A stretch of DNA of 46,529 nt from JBBDIP01 sp040880305 (GTDB lineage: Bacteria > Bacillota > Sulfobacillia > Fermentithermobacillales > Fermentithermobacillaceae). The translations under genes were made by a program, and so were the position numbers. The notes under the pieces were generated by a model, which saw only the letters and a program-made list of their open reading frames with translations, was not told the origin of the DNA and did not search any database. Below, in pieces: positions 1-9,000 of this stretch. Location of the stretch: contig JBBDIP010000009.1 of assembly GCA_040880305.1 (NCBI GenBank), positions 1 to 46,529 of the forward strand, in the 5' to 3' direction. Position 1 is the stretch's first letter. Each line of letters starts with the position of its first letter.

Positions 1-15
1 ACAGGCGAAGCTTAA

Positions 16-345
16 GGTGCGCATGATGAAGTCCAAGAAAACGTCCGCACCTCCACTGGAGCCATATTCTCCGGCGTAAACCTGGCGCTCTTCAACCAGT
101 TGCTCGAAGTTACCCCTGAGAAGAACAAGACCACCTATATCGCGTACTACACGACCGCGGTCAACGGGGCCGCCATCGTGGCGCCGCTCCTGGGCGTCTC
201 GCTCCTCTCCTTCTTCGGGTTCTTCTGGGCGTTCCTGGCGTGCGCTCTCTTGCGGTTTGGCGGCAGCTTCATGTTCTTGCTTGTTAGGAAACTCGATCGG
301 AGGGCGGACGCGAGGAAGGCGTCCGCTTTGGCGGCCGGCGCGTGA
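16..345 (+). CDS. MFS transporter, C-terminal fragment
   Basis: The frame ending at 345 reads as the last two or three membrane segments of a major facilitator transporter. The stretch starting near base 55 (AIFSGVNLALFNQLLEVTP) resembles the loop and helix before TM11, followed by hydrophobic segments and a basic tail. An in-frame TAA at 13-15 closes the frame, and bases 16-57 read as polar residues that do not look like a transporter helix. Either the gene is decayed or the contig edge is misjoined or error-prone. No substrate can be inferred. A second complete MFS gene follows about 0.8 kb downstream. Confidence 0.6.
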   Translation, partial: GAHDEVQENVRTSTGAIFSGVNLALFNQLLEVTPEKNKTTYIAYYTTAVNGAAIVAPLLGVSLLSFFGFFWAFLACALLRFGGSFMFLLVRKLDRRADARKASALAAGA

Positions 346-414
346 AGGGATAGGGTTTTCGCAGCGAGAAATTAGGCTGGGCTTGGAATTCTGGTTATCC
401 AAGGAGTGATTTCC

Positions 415-1101
415 GTGGGAGAGATTCTGCCCGCGAAGGTCCGTCCGGCCGGCGCCGGCTCTGGCCTTCTCAGAAGCCTGATCATGGCGGCGGTATACAT
501 CGCACTGATCCCGCTTGTCGCAGCGCTTGGACTGGTAGGCGCGGCCACCTATTTCCCGGGGCCTACGAGGGCGTTGATGGGTCCGGCGCTTGCGCGCCTC
601 CTGTCCGACTGGGCTCCGCTCGAGACCGGCAAGGCAGAAGAGGCTCTTGCTAAGTCTCTTGAGGCAGAGAGCAGGCTTTCTAAGATTGAGGAAGACATCG
701 CCGGCTTGGTCGTCAAGGCGGCCGGGGAAACGCCTGTAGACCAGGAGCCTTCGGGAGCGACGGAGCAGCCCGAGCAAGTCGAGACCCAGATAGCGGCTGC
801 GCTGGCGCCTGTCCGAAAGGAGACGGCAGGTCGCGACCGGATGCTCGCCGGATTGTCGGCGCTCACCCTTGCCCGCTCTGAACTCCTTGCCGGCAACCGG
901 GAGGTCGCCCAAAGGGAGCTCGGGCTCGCGCAAACGGCCCTTGCGTCCGAAGGCGGGACTGCGGCGCCAGGTGTGCCCGCAGATCTGCTTGAGACATTGG
1001 GCAAGGCGTCGGACGCTCTGTCCCGTGGTTCTTCGACGGCTGGAGACTGGCTCTCACTGGCCTGGCACACGCTTGCGGACGCACTACTAACGAACAACTG
1101 A
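415..1101 (+). CDS. Hypothetical single-pass membrane protein
   Basis: No family is recognised. The product (228 aa from GTG 415) has one strong membrane segment near residues 20-45, followed by a long Ala/Glu/Leu-rich region with heptad character (probable coiled coil or helical bundle) and a Ser/Thr-rich end. An AAGGAG at 401-406 lies 8 bases before GTG 415 and overlaps the earlier GTG at 406, so 415 is the better start. It sits 19 bases before an MFS gene and is probably co-transcribed. The layout suggests a protein anchored in the membrane with an extracytoplasmic helical domain; function unknown. Confidence 0.7.
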   Translation: MGEILPAKVRPAGAGSGLLRSLIMAAVYIALIPLVAALGLVGAATYFPGPTRALMGPALARLLSDWAPLETGKAEEALAKSLEAESRLSKIEEDIAGLVVKAAGETPVDQEPSGATEQPEQVETQIAAALAPVRKETAGRDRMLAGLSALTLARSELLAGNREVAQRELGLAQTALASEGGTAAPGVPADLLETLGKASDALSRGSSTAGDWLSLAWHTLADALLTNN

Positions 1102-1120
1102 AGACACTACCAAGGAGACG

Positions 1121-2344
1121 GTGATCCGGGTGGCATCGACAGGAGACCCGAAGGAAGCAGCGGGGTCGGAGCCGGCTCAGGTTGAGAAGGAGCTCACGGG
1201 CGGCGAGCGAAAGTCGATTTTCAGATCGGTCCTTAGCGCTACGGTGGGGCTTGAGTTCGGCCTTGGGCTTCAGCGCGGCATCTTCAACAACTTCGTTGTG
1301 GAGACGCTGCACATCCAGCCTGACCAGTTTGGACTGGTCCAGAGCATCCGCGAGATCCCAGGGCTTCTGACCGCGCCGCTCGCAGTGGTGCAGGGGTTCT
1401 TCAAGGAGAATGTGTGGGCCGGGCTCTGTCTCCTCATCACCGCCGCGGGGTTGTTCTTGCACACAATGGTCTTCAGCTTCCCGATGCTGATCCTGGCGAC
1501 TTTGGTCCTGTCGACCGGGTTTCACCTGTTCTACCCGGCCCAGTCCTCCATCATGATGAAGTCCGCTCTCCCCGAAGAGAGGGCCACAAGGATGGGGCAG
1601 ATGAACAGCGGCGCCGCAGCCGCCTCTCTAATGTCGGTCTTCATCGTGATGGCGATATCCAGGGGCAGGGCCACCAATTACGGCCTTTTGCACCTGATAG
1701 CCTCGGTCTTCGCGGTGGTCGGCGGGATCTTGGTTCTTACAAGGACGATGCCCGCCATGGCAAGAGGTAAGCGGGCGATGAACTACGACAAGAGGTTCAC
1801 GAGTTACTATATCCTTACGCTGCTGGGCGGGTCGCGCCGGCAGATCACGACCACGTTCGCCGGCTATCTGCTCGTCCAAACCTTTCACACCCCGGTTGCC
1901 GTCATGGTACTGCTGTCCGCCATCTCAAGCATCGTCGCCATTGTGACGCGCCCACTGATCGGCAGGATAATCGACTCCTGGGGCGAACAAAACAGCCTGG
2001 TGGTCAACTACTCTTTGGTGACGGCGCTGTTTGTGGGTTACGCCCTGGTCAGTTCGGCCATCCCTCTGTTCATCATCTACATCCTTGACAACGGTCTGAT
2101 CGGGTTCGACGTTGCCATTACCACTTACCTCGGCAAGATCGCTCCCAAGGAAGTCCTCTCATCGGCTTACGCGATGGGGCAGACGGTGAACCACATCACC
2201 GGCGTCAGCGTCCCAGTTCTAGGGGGCCTTCTCTGGAAGGCGTTCGGCGGCCCGTCCGTGTTTTTGTGCGGGACGGCAATCGCCTTGCTCTCGCTCCTGT
2301 ACAGCAGGGGCCTGAACAAGAAGGAGCAGCAGGCTAACGCGTAG
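1121..2344 (+). CDS. MFS transporter
   Basis: This 407-residue, very hydrophobic protein has the length and periodicity of a 12-helix major facilitator permease. A polar N-terminus of about 40 residues precedes the first helix, and a basic loop near residue 210 (MARGKRAMNYDKR) separates the two six-helix halves. GTG 1121 follows AAGGAG at 1112-1117 with a short spacer; GTG 1130 is an alternative. Substrate cannot be read from the sequence. It shares the family and probably an operon with the transporter fragment at the left edge. A SigA promoter for proS starts 25 bases after its stop. Confidence 0.85.
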   Translation: MIRVASTGDPKEAAGSEPAQVEKELTGGERKSIFRSVLSATVGLEFGLGLQRGIFNNFVVETLHIQPDQFGLVQSIREIPGLLTAPLAVVQGFFKENVWAGLCLLITAAGLFLHTMVFSFPMLILATLVLSTGFHLFYPAQSSIMMKSALPEERATRMGQMNSGAAAASLMSVFIVMAISRGRATNYGLLHLIASVFAVVGGILVLTRTMPAMARGKRAMNYDKRFTSYYILTLLGGSRRQITTTFAGYLLVQTFHTPVAVMVLLSAISSIVAIVTRPLIGRIIDSWGEQNSLVVNYSLVTALFVGYALVSSAIPLFIIYILDNGLIGFDVAITTYLGKIAPKEVLSSAYAMGQTVNHITGVSVPVLGGLLWKAFGGPSVFLCGTAIALLSLLYSRGLNKKEQQANA

Positions 2345-2368
2345 GCTGCGTAGGCTGTCACGGTTCCC

Positions 2369-2397
2369 TTGTACGTCCTCCAGATGGCGGGTATAAT
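2369..2397 (+). promoter_or_regulatory. SigA-type promoter of proS-alaS
   Basis: TTGTAC at 2369-2374 and a perfect TATAAT at 2392-2397 are separated by 17 bases, 51 bases before the proS start. This is the best vegetative promoter match in the left part of the window. The leader is too short for a T-box and none is visible. Confidence 0.85.
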
Positions 2398-2447
2398 CTG
2401 TCGTAATCTTAGGTTCCTTCCAACTGCACCAGTGGAGGCTTTATCCC

Positions 2448-4187
2448 ATGCGTATGACACAAAGATTCGGCAAGAACCTTCGCGAGAAGCCGTCAGAAGC
2501 CGAAATGCCTTCTCACGAGCTGCTGCTTCGCTCCGCCATGATCGCCAAACTTGCCGCGGGGATCTACGACTACATGCCGCTGGCCTGGCGTTCGGTGAAG
2601 AAGATAGAGGAGGTCATGCGCCGTGAGATGGACGCGGTGGACGGCCAGGAAGTGAACATGCCGGTTGTTCATCCGTCTGAGATATGGGAGGAGTCCGGTC
2701 GCTGGCAGGCGGTGGGTTCCGAGATGGTGCGGTTCAAGGACCGTTCCGGCCGCGACATGGTGCTTGCGATGACTCACGAGGAACCGGTCACGGACATGGT
2801 GAGGCGGCACGTTGACTCCTACAAGCAGCTGCCGTTCGTGCTTTACCACATCCAGACCAAGTTCAGGGACGAGCCGAGGTCCAGAGGAGGCCTGGTGCGC
2901 GTCCGCGAGTTTATCATGAAGGACGCCTACAGTTTCCACCGCGACAAGGAAGACCTGGATAGATACTATCCGTCCCAGTGCAGGGCGTACCGGCGGATAT
3001 GCGAGACTTGCGGCGTGCCGGTAGTCCAGGTGCTTGGCGACGTGGGCATGATGGGCGGGAGCCAGGCCCACGAATTCACATATGTTACTGACGCCGGGGA
3101 AGACACGTTGATCCTTTGCGATGAGTGCGGCTATGCCGCCAACCGCGAGACGGCGACTTTACGGAAGTTTGCCGAGACCGAGCCCGTCGCAGTGGCTAAT
3201 CTTCCGTCGCCCCAAAAGGTGGCTACTCCCCACAAAGACACCATCGCGTCGGTATGCGAGTTCCTTGGGGCTGACCCTAAGGAGAGCATCAAGACCATGG
3301 TGTACTACGCCAAGGACAAGCCGGTCGTGGTGGTTATCCGAGGCGACCTGGACGTCAACGAGAAGAAACTGTCGAACCTACTCCAGGCCGAGGAGGTCCG
3401 GCTGGCAGAACCCGAGGAGCTCGCCAAACTGAAACTGACGAGGGGCTACATGTCTCCTGTGGGACTGTCGGGGCTCACCGTTGTGACCGATGACAGCTTG
3501 GTCGACGGCAAGCCCTATGTCGCCGGCGCCAACGAGGAAGGATTCCATCTCACCGGCGTCGTCCCAGGCAGGGACTACACGGCGGAGAGCCGCGCCGATA
3601 TCGCCGCAGCCAGAGAGGGCGATCCGTGTCCGGTGTGCGGCCATCCTCTCGGGGTCAAGCGCGGCATCGAGGTCGGCAACACTTTTAAACTGGGGACCAG
3701 GTATTCTGCCTCTATGGGCGCCAATTACCAGGACGAGGACGGCCACGAGCACCCCATCGTGATGGGCTGCTACGGGATGGGCGTGGGCAGGCTTCTCGCG
3801 TGCGTGGTTGAGGCCAACCACGATGACAAGGGTATCATATGGCCCATGACAGTGGCGCCCTACAACGTCCACTTGGTGGCCCTGGGCAGTTCCGAGGCCG
3901 TGAGAAGCGCATCTGAGTCGCTCTACCTCTCTTTACGGGATCAAGGCACAGAGGTGCTCTACGACGACAGGGATGAGTCGGCGGGCGTGAAGTTCAACGA
4001 CGCCGACCTTATGGGTATGCCGATCAGAATAACCGTCTCCGAGAGGAGCCTTAAGCAGGGAGGGGCCGAGCTCAAACTCCGGAGGGAGCGATCGAGCCAG
4101 ATCGTTGCCCTTGCTACGACGCCCGCCGTGGTGGCGGGCATCGTAAGGAGCGAGATTGAGAGGTTACAGCCCAAGGAGGCGGAGTAA
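2448..4187 (+). CDS. proS: Prolyl-tRNA synthetase
   Basis: Charges tRNA-Pro with proline in the cytoplasm. At 579 residues it has the length of the bacterial class II form with an inserted editing domain. The class II core shows at MTHEEP near residue 108 and in motif 2 (KFRDEPRSRGGLVRVREF). The middle third, from about residue 240 to 390, fits the YbaK-like domain that hydrolyses Ala-tRNA-Pro, and the C-terminal third is an anticodon-binding domain. ATG 2448 follows GTGGAGG. Its stop abuts the alaS start, so both synthetases are likely co-transcribed from the promoter at 2369. Confidence 0.97.
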   Translation: MRMTQRFGKNLREKPSEAEMPSHELLLRSAMIAKLAAGIYDYMPLAWRSVKKIEEVMRREMDAVDGQEVNMPVVHPSEIWEESGRWQAVGSEMVRFKDRSGRDMVLAMTHEEPVTDMVRRHVDSYKQLPFVLYHIQTKFRDEPRSRGGLVRVREFIMKDAYSFHRDKEDLDRYYPSQCRAYRRICETCGVPVVQVLGDVGMMGGSQAHEFTYVTDAGEDTLILCDECGYAANRETATLRKFAETEPVAVANLPSPQKVATPHKDTIASVCEFLGADPKESIKTMVYYAKDKPVVVVIRGDLDVNEKKLSNLLQAEEVRLAEPEELAKLKLTRGYMSPVGLSGLTVVTDDSLVDGKPYVAGANEEGFHLTGVVPGRDYTAESRADIAAAREGDPCPVCGHPLGVKRGIEVGNTFKLGTRYSASMGANYQDEDGHEHPIVMGCYGMGVGRLLACVVEANHDDKGIIWPMTVAPYNVHLVALGSSEAVRSASESLYLSLRDQGTEVLYDDRDESAGVKFNDADLMGMPIRITVSERSLKQGGAELKLRRERSSQIVALATTPAVVAGIVRSEIERLQPKEAE

Positions 4188-6867
4188 GTGGGAGAAAGAC
4201 TGGGAAAGTACATGAGCGCTTCTTCGATTAGAAGCGCTTTTCTCAGATTCTTTGTGGAACGCGGGCACACGGTCGTAGCGAGCTCGTCGCTTGTTCCTCA
4301 CGGCGACCCGACCCTTTTGTTCACCAATGCGGGCATGGTCCAGTTCAAGGACCTATATCTCGGGATTGAGAAGCGGTCCTACACCAGGGCCACCACTTCT
4401 CAGAAGTGCGTGCGGGCCGGAGGAAAGCACAACGACCTCGACAACGTCGGGTTCACAGCAAGACACCATACCTTCTTTGAGATGCTCGGCAACTTCTCGT
4501 TCGGCGACTACTTCAAGGAAGACGCCATTGCCTACGCGTGGGAGTTTCTCACAAAGGTCATTGAGTTGCCCAAAGATAGGCTTTGGGTCACGGTCTACAA
4601 AGAGGACGATCAGGCCGTGGAGATGTGGAAGCGCGTAGCCGGGATCCCCGACTCGCGCATCGTCCGCCTTGGCGAGCACGATAATTTCTGGGCCATGGGC
4701 GACACCGGTCCCTGCGGCCCGTGCTCAGAGATCGTGGTCGATCGCGGCGAAGAGCACGCTTGTGGACCAAACTGCCGCATTGGCGAATGCGATTGCGACC
4801 GGTGGCTGGAGATCTGGAATCTGGTGTTCACCCAGTTCGACAGGCTCGAAGACGGTAGTCTGACCCCTTTGGCCAAGCCCAACATCGATACCGGGATGGG
4901 GCTGGAGAGGTTGTCGTCGGTCCTTCAGGGTGTGGATACCAACTTTGACACGGACCTGTTCGTGCCCATAGTGAAGAAGATAGAGAGCATTTGCGGGAAG
5001 GCCGCCGGAGCGGATGCCCCGGTNNNNNNNNNNGATCGCCGATCACATCAGGGCCTGTGTGTTTCTTGCATCCGACGGCGTCCAACCCTCTAACGAGGGG
5101 CGCGGGTACGTAATGCGCCGCATCCTTCGCAGGGCGGTCAGGTTCGGACGCGTATTGGGAATCGAGAAGCCGTTCATGGCGGAGCTTGTCTCGGTGGTAG
5201 CCGGTCTCATGAACGATGCCTACCCTGAGATTGAGGAGAAGCGGGAGTTCATTGAGAGGCTCTTGACGCAGGACGAAGTGCGGTTTCTGCGGACTCTTGC
5301 CGAGGGCGAGAAGAGAGCGGCCGACCTTATCGGCTTAGCCAAAGATGCCCACATGGACCGAATAGACGGCAAAGACGCCTTTGTACTCTACGACACGTTC
5401 GGCTTTCCTATCGATCTCACCAAGGACATGGCCAGGGAGCAAGGCCTTGTTGTCGATGAAAAGGGCTTCGAGGAGGCCATGGCCGAGCAAAGGAAACGCA
5501 GTCGCGGGAGAAGGATTGGCGTGGCATCTGACGCCGCAGCCCTTGCGGATCTCGTGGCCGAGCTTCCGGCGACCAAGTTCACCGGGTACGACAACCTGGT
5601 CGAGACCTGCCGCGTCCTCGCGGTGGTCAAGGGAGAGTCGCGGTCCACAGAGGCCGAGGCCGGCGACGAGGCCATGGTGGCGCTGGATCGCTCCCCGTTC
5701 TACGCTACGAGCGGGGGACAGGAGTGCGACACAGGGGGACTGGAGGCGTCAGGCAAGCGCGTCGCCGAGGTGCTTGAGGTCCGAAAGACCGCGACCGGCG
5801 TATACCTCCATAGAGTAAAGGCCCAAGGACAGGGCATCATGGTAGGGCAAAGCCTATTGGCAAGGGTCGACACGCAGAGGCGGCAGGGCCTGCAGCAGCA
5901 CCATACCGCGACCCACCTGATCCACAGAGCGCTCCGGACTGTCCTTGGGGAGCATGCTCAGCAGTCGGGCTCACTCGTGCAACCAGCGCGCCTCCGCTTC
6001 GACTTCAGTCACTTCCAGGCGCTTACCCGCGAGGAACTCCAAAGAGTGGAGGATACTGCCAACCAGATGGTCCAGTCTGATGCGATCGTGGCCTGGACTG
6101 AGATGCCGGTGGATGAAGCCAGGAAGATCGGGGCCATGGCCTTGTTCGGAGAAAAGTACGGCGAAGTGGTTCGCGTGGTGGACGTGTGCGATTACACCAA
6201 AGAGCTTTGCGGAGGCACCCACGTCTCCCGGACGGGCCAGATCGGGCAGATCCAGATCGTGTCTGAGACAGCCGTGGCGGCAGGTGTCCGCCGGATTGAG
6301 GCGGTGGCCGGGATGGCGGCCCTGGAGCGGTCTCGCGCGTCTTGGCTGGTGCTCGGGAAGCTCGCGAGCGACCTTGGCGTCGGCGCCGAAGAAGTGCCGG
6401 CAAGGGTCGGCTCCCTCCTGCAGACCATCTCTCACCTGGAGAAGCAAGCATCTAAGGATAGGCAAGGGCAACTCGACGACGTCAGCCGGGAACTCCTGGC
6501 AAAGGCCCATTTGGTACCTTCGGCCGGGAACCGCAGCGTGGTAGTCTCCCGTCAGGAGAATATGGAGATGAACGACCTCCGCAATCTGGGAGACCGTCTC
6601 AGGGACGCGGGCGTGTCGGTTGCCGTGCTAGGATCGGCTAAGGGCGAGCGCTGCACCATGATAGTGATGGTGGAGGATGGCGCGGCGGAGAAAGGCGTGG
6701 ACGCCGTCGCGATTGTTCGCAAGGGGGCGTCTCTCATCGGCGGCTCAGGCGGCGGCAAGAGCCACCTGGCGCAGGCCGGAGGCAAGAACCCTTCAAACCT
6801 CGACGATGCTCTTTCGGCCGCATCGGACGAAGCGGTGGCCTTACTTTCCAAAGTGTACGGATCTTGA
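4188..6867 (+). CDS. alaS: Alanyl-tRNA synthetase, interrupted by an assembly gap
   Basis: Charges tRNA-Ala. The N-terminal class II domain is clear (LLFTNAGMVQFKD), as are the editing domain with its CGGTH zinc motif near 6208 and a C-terminal region rich in GGSGGGK (oligomerisation/C-Ala domain). GTG 4188 directly follows the proS stop and has AAGGAGG at 4173-4179, 8 bases upstream. Ten Ns at 5024-5033 break the frame: the part before them and the part from IADHIRAC onward are in different frames only because the N count is not the real gap length. The gene is probably intact in the organism. ireB follows by 56 bases. Confidence 0.96.
5024..5033. other. Assembly gap (10 Ns) inside alaS
   Basis: The run falls between GADAPV and IADHIRAC, a place where AlaRS homologues normally have only a few residues. 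Joining both halves in frame needs a gap divisible by three. Homology suggests about 12 missing bases, so 10 is a placeholder. Confidence 0.9.
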
Positions 6868-6923
6868 TGTAGGAATTCTTCGCAAGACGGCGAATCTAGG
6901 CACGTGATGGGGGGATCCTTGGT

Positions 6924-7187
6924 ATGGCTGAATTTGAAGAGACACGTTTTTTCAAGGTGAAACCCGATAAGGAAGATGAGACGCGGGACATTATCCTCCG
7001 GGTCTTCATGGCTCTGAAGGAAAAGGGGCACAACCCGGTCAGCCAGATCGCAGGTTACCTGCTGTCAGGCGATCCCACGTACATCACGAGCCACAACAAC
7101 GCCCGGAGCCTCGTGAGAAAGGTTGAGAGAGACGAGATCCTGGAAGAGCTCATCAAGTCCTACGTGAGCGCTCACGAGGGGGCGTAG
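6924..7187 (+). CDS. ireB: IreB family regulatory phosphoprotein
   Basis: This 87-residue protein matches the small IreB (UPF0297) family throughout, with the typical MALKEKGHNPVSQIAGYLLS core and a TYITSHNNAR segment. In enterococci IreB is a substrate of the Ser/Thr kinase IreK and modulates cephalosporin tolerance; N-terminal threonines are the phosphorylation sites and Thr7 is present here. The kinase is not in the window. In most Bacillota ireB lies between alaS and ruvX. Here alaS is adjacent but ruvX is 6.8 kb away. A strong terminator follows. Confidence 0.95.
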   Translation: MAEFEETRFFKVKPDKEDETRDIILRVFMALKEKGHNPVSQIAGYLLSGDPTYITSHNNARSLVRKVERDEILEELIKSYVSAHEGA

Positions 7188-7217
7188 TGCAGCACGCCGT
7201 TATCGGAGGATGATTGG

Positions 7218-7242
7218 AGCCCCGAGAGGGGCTATTGTTTTT
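7218..7242 (+). terminator. Rho-independent terminator after ireB
   Basis: AGCCCC (7218-7223) pairs with GGGGCT (7228-7233) across a GAGA loop and is followed by ATTGTTTTT. It closes the proS-alaS-ireB transcript. Confidence 0.9.
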
Positions 7243-7263
7243 GCGGCCGACGGCGGGAGCGTT

Positions 7264-7440
7264 CTGCCGAAAAAGTAGGCAGATGATGGGGGGACCTGCC
7301 GGAAAACTAGGCGGTATGCTCTCTAGTGCGATGGGACAAGCCGCCCTTCCGGCTGGATTGCAGAAGAACTAGGCAGTGTTTCGAGAGGTCTGCCGAGAAA
7401 CTAGGCAGGTGCTCGCAGCGACTGCGGGAAAAATGGGCGG
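7264..7440. repeat. Five-copy palindromic array with 32-bp periodicity
   Basis: A 19-base imperfect palindrome, CTGCC-N9-GGCAG with an A-rich centre (consensus GAAAAACTA), occurs at 7264, 7296, 7358, 7390 and 7422. Adjacent copies are exactly 32 bases apart; the one larger step is 62 and a weak remnant lies near 7326. Thirty-two bases is three helical turns, so copies face the same side of the DNA. The period is not a multiple of three, and no ORF explains it. It lies between the ireB terminator and the spermidine-synthase-like gene. No other copy was noticed in the window. Likely roles are a multi-site operator or a binding array for an architectural protein. Confidence 0.8.
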
Positions 7441-7470
7441 AAAGCACGCACCGCCGCATAGGCAAGCGAG

Positions 7471-9000
7471 GTGGCAGTCTTGGTCTACGCAGTAGCCTTT
7501 CTCTCCGGCGCGGCCCTCATGGGGTTGGAGATGGTGGGGTCTCGTGTGCTGGCCCCGGTGTTCGGCAGCTCCATATTCGTGTGGGGCAGTTTGATAGGTG
7601 TGGTGCTGGCCGCTTTGTCGGTTGGATACTACGCCGGAGGCTATCTGGCTGACCGCTACCCCCATCCGGCGCCTCTCGCTGTGCTGATGGCCCTGTCCGG
7701 GACGTGGACAGCCTTAATCCCGGCGGTATCCACGAAAGTGCTATCCGGCTTGGCCGCCTGTTTTCCGGGCGTAGGCGGACCCCTGCTCTCCTCTTTCGCG
7801 CTGTTCTTCGGACCCTCAGTCCTACTCGCGATGGTGTCCCCCTGGTGCATGCGCCTGCTAATCTCATCGGTCGAGCGCGCCGGTCATTCGGCAGGACTGC
7901 TCTACGCCGTCTCCAACGTTGGCAGCATCGCGGGGACTTTCGCCACGTCTTTCTACTTGATACCGCGGCTGGGTACTCTGTCCATAATCCGCTGGATCGC
8001 GGTGATGCTGCTGGCGCTATCCCTGGTTCTTGCCCTTCTGGGCAGGTCCAGTCGCATCTTTGCGGGTGTGCTCGCAGTTGCGTTGGTGGCCGCGCTTGCC
8101 GGCGGGTTGCTTTTTGGGGCGCCCGGGGAGAAGGGAGTTGTCTATCAATCTCAGTCGCTCTACCACCACATCTACGTTGTGGATCAGGGCGACGTCAGGG
8201 TGCTGCGATTCGACAACGCTCCTCAGAGCGGCATGTACCTTGGCAGGCCCTTTGACTCCGCGTACCCGTATCCGGATTACCTCCACCTCGCGCTGGCCCT
8301 GAACCCCGAAATAGAGGACGTGCTGGTGATTGGACTGGGGGCCGGACTGGCTCCCAAGAGGTTTGCCCGAGATTACCCGGACATGACTGTGGACGTGGTG
8401 GAGATAGACCCGGAAGTGGTGAAAGTGGCCAGGGAGTACTTTGGGTTTCCCGGAGATGAGAAGGTCAAGGTCCATGTGATGGACGGCAGGGTCTACCTCC
8501 GGGACACCGCGAAGAAGTACGATCTCATAATGGTTGACGCCTATTACGCGGACTCTATCCCGTTCCATCTCACGACCACGGAGTTCTATGAGGTCGTGAA
8601 GCAGCGCCTAAAACCCGGCGGAGTGCTGGCCAGCAATATGATAGGAGCTCTGGAAGGCGCCAGATCCAAACTCTTCCGGTCAATGTACCTTACGATGACG
8701 CGGGTCTTCCCGGCGGCTTACGTGTTTGCGCTGGACAACCGGCCAGGCACTGAGGGGTCGTATCGGAACATAGAGGTTTTCGCGGTCGCTCCCCCGGCTT
8801 CGACCGGAGATTTGCAGCCCGCAAGGTTGACGCGGCAGGACTTCATCGCGCGGGTCGGGGAACTCTCACAGGGCAGGGTAACCATCCCCGGCTTAGTGAG
8901 GATGGCCGGTGACCTCTACGAGAAGCCCATTAGCAAGGAGGGCGCGGTCCTGCTCACAGACGACCACGCCCCCGTCGACGCGCTGTTGCACCTGTACTAG
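7471..9000 (+). CDS. Membrane-anchored spermidine synthase-like (PABS) protein
   Basis: A fusion protein of 509 residues. About the first 215 residues form six or seven membrane helices. The rest is a Rossmann methyltransferase-like polyamine synthase domain with a GLGAG nucleotide loop at residue 288, an acidic strand end (VEIDPEVV), and DAYYADSIP where true spermidine synthases carry the catalytic Asp motif. Such fused forms are widespread but their substrates are mostly unknown, so aminopropyl transfer is only a guess. GTG 7471 is the first start after the palindrome array. The stop overlaps the stop of the convergent aminopeptidase gene by four bases. Confidence 0.85.
   Translation: MAVLVYAVAFLSGAALMGLEMVGSRVLAPVFGSSIFVWGSLIGVVLAALSVGYYAGGYLADRYPHPAPLAVLMALSGTWTALIPAVSTKVLSGLAACFPGVGGPLLSSFALFFGPSVLLAMVSPWCMRLLISSVERAGHSAGLLYAVSNVGSIAGTFATSFYLIPRLGTLSIIRWIAVMLLALSLVLALLGRSSRIFAGVLAVALVAALAGGLLFGAPGEKGVVYQSQSLYHHIYVVDQGDVRVLRFDNAPQSGMYLGRPFDSAYPYPDYLHLALALNPEIEDVLVIGLGAGLAPKRFARDYPDMTVDVVEIDPEVVKVAREYFGFPGDEKVKVHVMDGRVYLRDTAKKYDLIMVDAYYADSIPFHLTTTEFYEVVKQRLKPGGVLASNMIGALEGARSKLFRSMYLTMTRVFPAAYVFALDNRPGTEGSYRNIEVFAVAPPASTGDLQPARLTRQDFIARVGELSQGRVTIPGLVRMAGDLYEKPISKEGAVLLTDDHAPVDALLHLY

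Noticed and set aside
2345..2447. T-box leader upstream of proS
   Set aside because: The gap is about 100 bases, contains a SigA promoter, and lacks the T-box antiterminator motif.
7264..7440. CRISPR array
   Set aside because: Units are 19-bp degenerate palindromes with 13-bp gaps, one step is doubled, and no cas genes are near.
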